Shown here one piece after another: positions 17,808 through 24,970 of a DNA stretch of 64,000 bases. The notes beneath the pieces were generated by a model. That model was not told the DNA's origin and searched no databases. It was given only the letters and a program-made list of their open reading frames with translations. The position numbers were made by a program, and so were the translations under genes. Each line of letters starts with the position of its first letter. Position 1 is the first letter of the stretch. The stretch spans positions 62,001 through 126,000 of the forward strand of contig JAKFWC010000021.1 of the NCBI GenBank assembly GCA_021732975.1, written 5' to 3'. The DNA comes from Planctomycetaceae bacterium. GTDB taxonomy: Bacteria > Planctomycetota > Planctomycetia > Planctomycetales > Planctomycetaceae.

Positions 17808-18272
17808 ATGATCTGGGAAACCGACTGGACTATTGAAGCCGACACGGAAGTGACCGGACGCCTGCTCGCATCCGTCCTGAAACCGGGCGATGTGATCGCG
17901 CTCGTTGGTGACCTCGGTGCAGGCAAGACGCGTTTCGTCCAAGCCGTGGCGAAAGCGCTGGGGGTCGCGGATGAAATCGTTCACAGCCCGACGTTCACCT
18001 TGATCCATGAATACCCGGCGTCGATCCCCCTCCGTCACTGCGACGCCTACCGTCTGAAGCGGCCCGAAGAGTTCGCGGACCTGGGACTCGATGAACTCTT
18101 CGGCCTCGACGGTATTGCGTTCGTCGAATGGGCCGACCGCGTTGCTGATGACCTGCCGCGCGATGTTCTGCGGATTGACTTGTCCGTTTCCGGACCGTCA
18201 TCGCGCCACGCGATTTTCACTGCGAATGGACCGCGATCCACCGAGATTGTTCGGCAGTTACAACACGCATAG
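17808..18272 (+). CDS. tsaE: tRNA threonylcarbamoyladenosine biosynthesis ATPase TsaE
   Basis: A 154-residue P-loop ATPase that works with TsaB and TsaD in making t6A37 of ANN-decoding tRNAs. The Walker A motif GDLGAGKT is at 34-41; SPTFTLIHEY and the HCDAYRL motif follow, then LGLDELFGLDGIAFVEWADR, all diagnostic of TsaE. ATG 17808 was chosen over GTG 17799. The next gene begins 16 bases later, suggesting co-transcription. Confidence 0.95.
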   Translation: MIWETDWTIEADTEVTGRLLASVLKPGDVIALVGDLGAGKTRFVQAVAKALGVADEIVHSPTFTLIHEYPASIPLRHCDAYRLKRPEEFADLGLDELFGLDGIAFVEWADRVADDLPRDVLRIDLSVSGPSSRHAIFTANGPRSTEIVRQLQHA

Positions 18273-18288
18273 AACAAGGATTATCGTT

Positions 18289-18738
18289 GTGCTAACACCG
18301 CGCTTGTTGTGGGGATCGCTCGTCGTCGTGGCGATGGTCACATCGGTCGTTCACGGTGAATCGCGCACCGCATTTCCCAAGGTTCACCCGCGGGTTTTCG
18401 ACATGGTGGCGGGGTGGTTCTCCGACAGCGAAGAACCGGTGGTGACCGAGATCAATCTCGATGCCGTCGAAGCCAACGGCAATCAGTTTGATTTCACATC
18501 GGTTCGCAAGGAAGGCCTATGGACAATGTGCCCGAATGACGACAATCGTGGCTTTCTGCGATTCAAAGAACTCTTCACAGATGCGGGCCGGTTCGCGGTC
18601 GAATTTCAAAGCAACGGCGGCGGCACGCTCACAACATCCCGCCGAATTGAGTTCGTGGTGGATCAGCGGAAAATCCACAAGGACGGCAAGCCGGTCACTA
18701 TGCGAGTCCTGCGTGTGACCGCAATTTCGATGAAGTAA
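18289..18738 (+). CDS. Small exported protein of unknown function
   Basis: A 149-residue protein whose start was set at GTG 18289: AAGGA lies about ten bases upstream, and the reading then opens with a hydrophobic signal peptide (LLWGSLVVVAMVTSVVHG). The mature part is mixed alpha/beta with EINLDAVEANGNQFDF and GRFAVEFQSNGG. It has no Cys pair or known motif. It follows tsaE with a 16-base gap. The frame is open further upstream inside tsaE, but that part is a shadow. Confidence 0.6.
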   Translation: MLTPRLLWGSLVVVAMVTSVVHGESRTAFPKVHPRVFDMVAGWFSDSEEPVVTEINLDAVEANGNQFDFTSVRKEGLWTMCPNDDNRGFLRFKELFTDAGRFAVEFQSNGGGTLTTSRRIEFVVDQRKIHKDGKPVTMRVLRVTAISMK

Positions 18739-18825
18739 CCACCGCGTTGTGAGGCGTCTTTCGCGCGTGGTAGACTCGGATCGACTTCTTGAGGTTCGTG
18801 AGCAGGTTTTCGCGGGGCGCTGACA

Positions 18826-19746
18826 ATGATCGCAAGCGGACAATATCGCTTTGAGTGCAAATTTGCGGCGATGATTTGGATCGTGTGTTGCGGCTGTCAG
18901 TCGCAGACGCCAACTGCTCCGGCATCATCCACGGCAACCACATCAGCAGCCGAAAACTCGACGGCAGCGGCGAACGATGAAGAAGAATCTGCGACCACCG
19001 GCAAGAAACGAAAGTTTAAGCCGGTGAAACTCGGTGCATCATCAACCACGAGCGCAGCGGAAGCCGATCCCGTCGCCACCGAGTCGGTGCTTTCAGCGAT
19101 GCAGCCGTTGCAGGTGCTGCTCGGTCAATGGAACGGCACGCCGCGAAAAGGGACCGTGGACGCCCCGCAATGGGTGTGGGACTTTCAATCCGACCGCGCC
19201 CAACCGGCACTCGTGTTTAAGTCGGAGAAAAATGCGCTGGTCCGGGAAGGGCACCTGACATTTCTGCCCGCCGAGCAGATGTATCAGTTCGCATGGACCA
19301 CCCCTGAAGGCGATAAGCGATTGCTCAAAGGGACGTTCACAAAACCAGTGCAGGATGTCGCCGGGGACGATTCCAAGAAGTTGCAGCGGACCTACAAACT
19401 CACGCTTGCGGAAGCCGAACCGAAAGAGGGAGAGCAATGGCAACTCGCGATCGAGCAGATCGAGAACAACCGCTACGTGCTGGAAATCGACCGCCGCCGC
19501 GGCAAGGGACCGTATCAACGCATCGATACCATCAACACCTTGCGTGAAGGCACGTCCTTCGCCATCAGTGACACCGATTACGGCGAACAAACCTGCATCA
19601 TCTCGCAGGGCAAGGGGACATCCACAGTCAGCTACAAAGGCAAGTCATACTACGTCTGCTGCTCCGGCTGTAAAGCTGCCTTCGAAGAAGACCCCGAACG
19701 CTGGATCGCCAAATGGGAAGCCCGCAAACAGGCGATGAAGAAATAG
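18826..19746 (+). CDS. Putative lipoprotein with C-terminal YHS/TRASH-like metal-binding motif
   Basis: A 306-residue protein. The N-terminus is Cys-rich and hydrophobic (MIWIVCCGCQSQ), like a short lipobox, followed by an Ala/Thr/Glu-rich low-complexity linker to about residue 85. A beta-rich central domain follows (MQPLQVLLGQWNGTPRKGT and after). The last 50 residues hold a Cys, then a YKGKSYYVCCSGC motif and FEEDPERW, the pattern of YHS/TRASH heavy-metal-binding domains. It may bind a soft metal at the cell surface; this is inference. The signal sequence is atypical, so membrane anchoring is uncertain. Confidence 0.62.
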   Translation: MIASGQYRFECKFAAMIWIVCCGCQSQTPTAPASSTATTSAAENSTAAANDEEESATTGKKRKFKPVKLGASSTTSAAEADPVATESVLSAMQPLQVLLGQWNGTPRKGTVDAPQWVWDFQSDRAQPALVFKSEKNALVREGHLTFLPAEQMYQFAWTTPEGDKRLLKGTFTKPVQDVAGDDSKKLQRTYKLTLAEAEPKEGEQWQLAIEQIENNRYVLEIDRRRGKGPYQRIDTINTLREGTSFAISDTDYGEQTCIISQGKGTSTVSYKGKSYYVCCSGCKAAFEEDPERWIAKWEARKQAMKK

Positions 19747-19830
19747 GTGACAACCAGCCCGTAGCGCCAGCAAGGGTGCGGGAAGATCACGACAACAGGT
19801 CAAACAACCTTCCGTTTTGGAGCTTCCGAG

Positions 19831-20190
19831 TTGCTCTATTTTAAGGCTCCCGGTCGCTGTATACACCAAGACTTCGTTACAACGGACTGGGGCGAATTCA
19901 CCCGCTATGTTGAAGTCGCTGTCGATCAGTACGCCATGAGACAGGCAGAAATCTTCCACAACGGCAACATCTTGCGATATGATCGGTCGCATTGGTGCGA
20001 CGATTTTGGAATGCTGTTGGGGGTCAAGTTTAGTCGCAAGGCGAAGTGGACTGTGTTTTTCCCCGGTGCGGAAGTAATCGAGGGTGTCGAGTTTGAGAAG
20101 GTGTGGCGTTCGGCATTGTGTTCCGAGGTGTGGCCGCAGCATGTTAATCGATCTCGCATTGACCGATGGGGGATGTTTCGGGTGGATTGA
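19831..20190 (+). CDS. Hypothetical protein, possibly 5'-truncated
   Basis: A 119-residue reading with protein-like composition: FTRYVEVAVDQYAMRQAEIF followed by HNGNILRYDRSHW, a pattern seen in small single-domain beta proteins. The only start for the full length is TTG at 19831, with GGAGC just upstream; the next ATG is at 19936 and would remove much of the beta pattern. The DNA is richer in A/T than its neighbours. It lies just before a vapBC pair and may belong to the same acquired stretch. No function can be named. Confidence 0.45.
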   Translation: MLYFKAPGRCIHQDFVTTDWGEFTRYVEVAVDQYAMRQAEIFHNGNILRYDRSHWCDDFGMLLGVKFSRKAKWTVFFPGAEVIEGVEFEKVWRSALCSEVWPQHVNRSRIDRWGMFRVD

Positions 20191-20273
20191 GACCAGGCAC
20201 AAACGTGCTTGCTTGGATGTCCTATTCACCCCAGATACAATTCTTCCGTAGGCTTTGCGTGTTGGAGATGGCC

Positions 20274-20504
20274 ATGGTCATTACCGTAGACAACGAATTA
20301 GAAGCGGCGTTGACCGAGCAGGCCCGTCTGCGGGGGATCGCTGCTGCGGACTTGGCCTTGGACGCTCTCCGGGAACAATTTCTGACGCCGCAGTCGTCAG
20401 CTATGGCGCAGGATGAATGGGAACGCCGGTTGCTAGGTCTGGCGAAGGATTGCGGCGTGTCACTTTCGGACACGTCTCTCACTCGCGAAACGCTGTACGA
20501 GTGA
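20274..20504 (+). CDS. Antitoxin of a second VapBC-type pair
   Basis: A 76-residue protein directly upstream of a PIN toxin. ATG 20274 was chosen because GGAG lies at the right distance; an ATG at 20268 is too close to it. The N-terminus (MVITVDNELEAALTEQARLR) looks like a short strand followed by a helix, as in ribbon-helix-helix antitoxins; the rest is helical and acidic. The stop codon overlaps the toxin start by one base (TGATG). It probably neutralises the toxin and represses its own promoter. Confidence 0.72.
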   Translation: MVITVDNELEAALTEQARLRGIAAADLALDALREQFLTPQSSAMAQDEWERRLLGLAKDCGVSLSDTSLTRETLYE

Positions 20505-20953
20505 TGTCGTACCTCATCGACACAAACGTGCTGGTGCGGCTTGCGAACTTGGCGGATGCAAGCCATGCGGTTGCCACTCACGCCGTGCTGGAGTTGCATC
20601 GGCGCGGTGAGGAATTGCGCCTGACTCCACAAGTGCTCATCGAGTTCCGCAGTGTTGCCACGCGACCGACGGCCGCCAACGGGCTTGGATTAACCACTGC
20701 GGAGACCGAAATTCTTTCCACCGGGTTCGAGGCGTCATTTCCTCTATTAGAGGAGACATCCGATATCTATACGGTGTGGAAAGATCTGGTCAACTGCCTC
20801 GGCGTGACTGGCAAGCAGGTTCATGACGCCCGTTTGGTCGCGGTTTGCCATGCTCACGCAGTCACACATCTGCTGACGTTCAACATGGGACACTTCGCGC
20901 GAATGGCCAGCCACGGGCCGGGGCTCATGGTAATCGATCCGGCAAACGTCTGA
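20504..20953 (+). CDS. vapC: PIN-domain toxin of a second VapBC-type pair
   Basis: A 149-residue PIN-domain RNase with D6 (YLIDTN), E47 (VLIEFRSVA), D108 (VHDARLVA) and N127 (LLTFNMG) in the expected places. The length and the segment RPTAANGLGLT put it in a different VapC subgroup from the toxin at 200-598, so the two pairs are not recent duplicates. Translation is coupled to the antitoxin by one shared base. Confidence 0.87.
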   Translation: MSYLIDTNVLVRLANLADASHAVATHAVLELHRRGEELRLTPQVLIEFRSVATRPTAANGLGLTTAETEILSTGFEASFPLLEETSDIYTVWKDLVNCLGVTGKQVHDARLVAVCHAHAVTHLLTFNMGHFARMASHGPGLMVIDPANV

Positions 20954-20964
20954 ATCGTCAACAC

Positions 20965-21354
20965 TTACACGCGCACCGGCTTCGTGGAAATCAGCGATTT
21001 CGCGAGCATCACCAGCGATTGCATGCTGAACGGTTTCGGCACGACGGCCTGCACGTGGAATTCGTCGGCTCGCAATTGATCCTGAACGCGTTCGATCGCA
21101 TCGTGCGTCATCACGATACACGCGGTGTCGAAGGTTTCCGGCGTGCTGCGCAGTCGTTCGATCAAATCCCAACCGCTCATTCCCGAGAGTTTATCCTCGG
21201 TGATGACCAGTGAAGGTTGTGTCCGTTCGATCAATTCCCAGGCGGTTTCGGCATCGGACGCCGTGTGAACTTCAAACCCGGCACGATCGAGTTTCAGGGC
21301 GATCATGCGGGTGATGTGGGCTTCATCATCGCAAACGACAACATGAGGCGGCAT
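20965..21354 (-). CDS. Receiver-only protein with Glu in place of the phospho-acceptor Asp
   Basis: A 129-residue CheY-like domain with nothing attached. It keeps the acidic pocket (CDDEAHI, D9/D10), the switch Thr (T83 in CIVMTHD) and the Lys of the VPKPF motif (K107). The position of the phospho-acceptor Asp, usually before x-x-M-P-G, is occupied by Glu: ITEDKLSGMSG, E53. ATG 21354 was chosen since the fold begins there; a further in-frame start lies at 21387. With Glu it cannot be phosphorylated in the usual way and may mimic the active state. No kinase gene is adjacent. Confidence 0.85.
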   Translation of the reverse strand: MPPHVVVCDDEAHITRMIALKLDRAGFEVHTASDAETAWELIERTQPSLVITEDKLSGMSGWDLIERLRSTPETFDTACIVMTHDAIERVQDQLRADEFHVQAVVPKPFSMQSLVMLAKSLISTKPVRV

Positions 21355-21641
21355 GGTAATCCCTTTCGGAGCGGCAACAGGGGGCATCGCAAAGGAATGT
21401 TTCCTTTCTGCAACGCTAGGTCATGCCGGCAATGCTGTCCAAGGAATTGACGCGATTGTGCAACACCCCGGCAGCCGGTTGAGTGGACTGTGACGATTGT
21501 TTCGGTCGCCTGAAGTTCTTACGCGATGCCGCGATCATTCGCTGGACTCCTTTGCGTTTCCTCCCCACATCGGCAAGAATCAATGTTTGTTGACGTGTCT
21601 TCCGGGATGTGCCGTCGTTGGGGTGAGGAGCCTGCTGCGAA

Positions 21642-24600
21642 ATGATGATGGGGATGAAATCGTTTATCGGCCGTGCTGCGGCTGTGTTGATGCTTGCCGG
21701 TCTTGCCGGTGACGAGTTGCTGGCCGGGGAAACGTTCACGCAGGCGGTGGAAGTCGCTCCGACGATTCACGATGCCGGCTTGGAAACCTCACCGGAGGCG
21801 GCGCTGCCGGAAGGCGTGAAGCCGGAATGGATCTGGGGAGCTGACAACAACAAGAACTACGTTGCGAAGACCACATTTCGGGGCACTGCGAAGTCGGCGA
21901 AACTGAAAGCCGCCGCTGACAATCACGTGGTGTTGTTCGTGAATGGGCAGAAAGTCGGCAGCAGCGACGACTGGAATCAACCGGCGGATGTCGACGTTCA
22001 AAAATTTCTCAAGGACGGCGAGAATGAACTCTCCGCGGAGATTCGGAACGCAGGCGGGCCCGCGGCATTTCTCGCGGTGCTGACGTTGAAGCGCGCGGAC
22101 GGCAAGGCCGAAACTATTGTCACCGACAAATCGTGGAAGGTCGCCGAATCGCGGACGGCGACGGAATGGGTCGCTGCCCGCAGTATCGCCAAGTACGGTG
22201 ATAAACCCTGGGGCGATGTCCTCACCGCCACAGCCGGGGGCGATCGCGGATTGTTCCATGTCCCGGCGGGCTTCAAAGTCGAAAAACTTTACACGGTCCC
22301 CAAGGAACAGCTCGGTTCGTGGGTCTGCATCACGACCGATGACAAAGGCCGGTTCATCGTTTCCGACCAGGGCGACAAAGGTTTGTGCCGCGTCACCCCC
22401 GCGCCGGTTGGTTCCAACGGTGAAACGAAAGTCGAACACCTTGATGTGAAGATGTCTGCGGCACAAGGCATGCTCTACGCCTTCGGCAGCCTCTACGTCT
22501 CCGTTAATGGTGGACAGGGAAGCGGACTGTACCGTCTTCGCGATACCAACAACGACGACCAATACGACGAAGTTACCAAGCTGAAGGAATTCAAAGGCGG
22601 CGGTGAACACGGCCCGCACTCATTGCGACTGACACCGGATGGTAAATCGATCATTGTCGTCTGTGGTAATCACACACTGCCGCCGTTCAACCCCGGTGAC
22701 GAGAAGTCGAACTCGGCGTTCAGCAGCCGCATTCCCACGAACTGGGGCGAAGACACGTTCCTGCCGCGACACTGGGACCCAAGCGGTCACGCCCGTGGTG
22801 TTATGGCTCCCGGCGGCTGGATCGCCAAGACCGACCCCGAGGGCAAGACGTGGGAAATTCTCAGCATCGGCTATCGCAATGAATTCGACATGGCGTACAA
22901 CGCCGACGGCGAACTCTTCGTCTATGACGCCGACATGGAATACGACTTCGGTTCGCCGTGGCATCGGCCGACGCGTGTGAATCATGCGACGAGCGGCAGC
23001 GAACTCGGCTGGCGCAGCGGCTCCGGTAAATGGCCGCCATACTTCGTCGACAGCCTTCCCGCCATGGTCGACATCGGCCCCGGTTCACCCGTCGGAGTGA
23101 CCTTCGGCTACGGCACCAAGTTCCCGGCGAAATACCAGAAGGCCCTCTTTATCTGCGACTGGACGTTCGGAACGATGTACGCGATTCACATCACACCGAA
23201 GGGAGCCTCGTACACGGCAACCAAAGAAGAATTCGTCGCGCGAACCCCGCTGCCGTTGACCGATAACTGTGTCGGTCCCGATGGAGCGTTGTACTTCACT
23301 GTCGGCGGCCGCGGCACACAATCGGAGCTCTTCCGTGTGACGTATGCCGGGACGGAATCTACCGCACCGGTTTCTGCTCATGATGCTGAGGGAGCCGAAC
23401 TGCGGGCACTGCGGCAGAAGATCGAAACCTATCACCGTCGCGTTGATAATCCGGCGGAAGCGGCCCAGTTCCTGATCCCGCTGCTGGGGCACAGCGATCG
23501 GTTCATCCGCTACGCCGCCCGCATCGGCCTCGAAAATCAATCGTTGTCGGCTTGGCAGGACGGCGTGTTGAAGGCGAATGACGCGGAGATTCTCATCACC
23601 GGCGTCGCTGGTCTGGCCCGGCAAAGCACAGACGCCGCAGCTCAACCAGCGCTGCTGGCCGCGCTCTCTAAACTCGATTGGTCAAAGCTCTCGGTCGAGC
23701 AGCAACTGGAAGCCGCACGGTCCTATCAACTGGTCTTCACCCGGACCGGGACACCGACCGAAGCCGATCGGGAACAGTTGATCGCCAAATTCGACAAGCT
23801 CTTTCCGGCGCAGCACGACTTCCTGAATCGCGAACTGTGCAACATTCTCGTCTATCTGCAATCGCCCACCGTCGCCGCGAAAACGATGGCCTTGATCGCG
23901 GGACCCGATCGTCCGTTGGTCGAAGATTACGGATCGCTGCTCGACCGAAACAAAGGCTATGGCGGCCCGCTGGTGGCGATGAAGCAGAATCATCCCGATT
24001 CGCAAAAGATGCACTACGCTTTTACGCTCCGGAACCTCAAGGCGGGATGGACGCTGGAACTGCGCAAGAACTATTTCAACTTCATTCGTCGCGCCCAGGG
24101 CTGGAGCGGCGGCGTGAGCTACCTTGGCTACTTGAAGTTCGCCGATCAGGATGCCTTCGCCAACGCCACGGACGCCGAGCGGTTGGCGATTGAAGCCACC
24201 GGCGCACGACAGCCGTACAAGATCCCCGAGTTACCGAAGGCCCAAGGCCCCGGTCGCGACTGGACCCTGGACAGCGTGCTGACGACCGCTCAGGACGGCT
24301 TAAAGAAGGGTCGCGATTTCAAGAACGGCGAGAAGATGTTCGCCGCGGCACGGTGTGTCCTCTGTCATCGCTTCGCCGGTGACGGTGGGGCAACCGGTCC
24401 CGATCTGACCCAGCTCGCCGGCCGCTTCAATCCGAAAGATTTGACCGAAGCGATTGTTGATCCCAACAAGGTGATCTCCGATCAATACAAGGCGTCGATT
24501 GTGGTGACGAACAGCGGCAAGTCATACACGGGGAAGATTGTCAGTGAGACAAAAGAGACACTGTTGATCGTCACCAATCCGGAAGATGCCACTGCGGTCG

Positions 24601-24758
24601 CCGAGGTGAAGAAGGCGGACATCGAAGAACTAAAGATTTCCCCGATATCGCTGATGCCGAAGGATTTGTTGAAGACCCTCAACGAATCCGAAGTCCTCGA
24701 TCTGCTGGCGTACCTGCTCTCGCGCGGTAACCCGCAGGACGCGATGTTCCGCAAGTGA
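21642..24758 (+). CDS. Sorbosone-dehydrogenase-like protein with PVC-type heme-binding domain
   Basis: A 1038-residue exported protein. A signal peptide (AAAVLMLAGLAGDELLAG) is followed by a beta-sandwich like a galactose-binding domain (about 60-160), a beta-propeller of the glucose/sorbosone dehydrogenase type (210-560; GPHSLRLTPDGKSIIVVCGN, GYRNEFDMAYNADGELFVYD), a helical HEAT-like part (570-800) and a C-terminal cytochrome domain with CVLCH and a TGPDLTQLAGRF segment typical of the planctomycete/verrucomicrobial family. Such proteins are thought to oxidise carbohydrates in the periplasm with electron transfer through heme. The substrate is unknown. Several ATGs cluster at 21642-21654, so the exact start is uncertain. 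Confidence 0.87.
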   Translation: MMMGMKSFIGRAAAVLMLAGLAGDELLAGETFTQAVEVAPTIHDAGLETSPEAALPEGVKPEWIWGADNNKNYVAKTTFRGTAKSAKLKAAADNHVVLFVNGQKVGSSDDWNQPADVDVQKFLKDGENELSAEIRNAGGPAAFLAVLTLKRADGKAETIVTDKSWKVAESRTATEWVAARSIAKYGDKPWGDVLTATAGGDRGLFHVPAGFKVEKLYTVPKEQLGSWVCITTDDKGRFIVSDQGDKGLCRVTPAPVGSNGETKVEHLDVKMSAAQGMLYAFGSLYVSVNGGQGSGLYRLRDTNNDDQYDEVTKLKEFKGGGEHGPHSLRLTPDGKSIIVVCGNHTLPPFNPGDEKSNSAFSSRIPTNWGEDTFLPRHWDPSGHARGVMAPGGWIAKTDPEGKTWEILSIGYRNEFDMAYNADGELFVYDADMEYDFGSPWHRPTRVNHATSGSELGWRSGSGKWPPYFVDSLPAMVDIGPGSPVGVTFGYGTKFPAKYQKALFICDWTFGTMYAIHITPKGASYTATKEEFVARTPLPLTDNCVGPDGALYFTVGGRGTQSELFRVTYAGTESTAPVSAHDAEGAELRALRQKIETYHRRVDNPAEAAQFLIPLLGHSDRFIRYAARIGLENQSLSAWQDGVLKANDAEILITGVAGLARQSTDAAAQPALLAALSKLDWSKLSVEQQLEAARSYQLVFTRTGTPTEADREQLIAKFDKLFPAQHDFLNRELCNILVYLQSPTVAAKTMALIAGPDRPLVEDYGSLLDRNKGYGGPLVAMKQNHPDSQKMHYAFTLRNLKAGWTLELRKNYFNFIRRAQGWSGGVSYLGYLKFADQDAFANATDAERLAIEATGARQPYKIPELPKAQGPGRDWTLDSVLTTAQDGLKKGRDFKNGEKMFAAARCVLCHRFAGDGGATGPDLTQLAGRFNPKDLTEAIVDPNKVISDQYKASIVVTNSGKSYTGKIVSETKETLLIVTNPEDATAVAEVKKADIEELKISPISLMPKDLLKTLNESEVLDLLAYLLSRGNPQDAMFRK

Positions 24759-24773
24759 TGTTCAACAGCGAGC

Positions 24774-24793
24774 GGGGGGACATCAGTCCCCCC
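24774..24793 (+). terminator. Terminator-like hairpin after the sorbosone-dehydrogenase-like gene
   Basis: Stem GGGGGGA / TCCCCCC with a 6-base loop, 16 bases after the stop codon; GATTTTG follows a few bases later. Confidence 0.65.
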
Positions 24794-24881
24794 CCGGTGA
24801 TTTTGTTTGCCGAATTGACGTGACGACAATAACTGCATTTCCACGATGGACGCTCCCATGTGGCGAAAATGCCATCACGGT

Positions 24882-24970
24882 CCGTGTGCCACTGGCTCTG
24901 CCAGTGTCTTCTCGATGCATGATCAGTCGCTTCGACAACCGAAGACACTGGCGAAGCCAGTAGCACACGG
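24882..24970. repeat. Palindromic element overlapping the 5' end of the cytochrome/DUF1553 gene
   Basis: Arms of 29 bases, 24882-24910 and 24942-24970, are inverted copies with 26 matches (CCGTGTGCCACTGGC... and ...GCCAGTAGCACACGG). The 31-base loop contains the ATG at 24915, and the right arm codes for [14 protein letters not shown] in the presumed signal peptide. It belongs to the same class as the long palindromes at 31840 and 56445. Confidence 0.8.
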
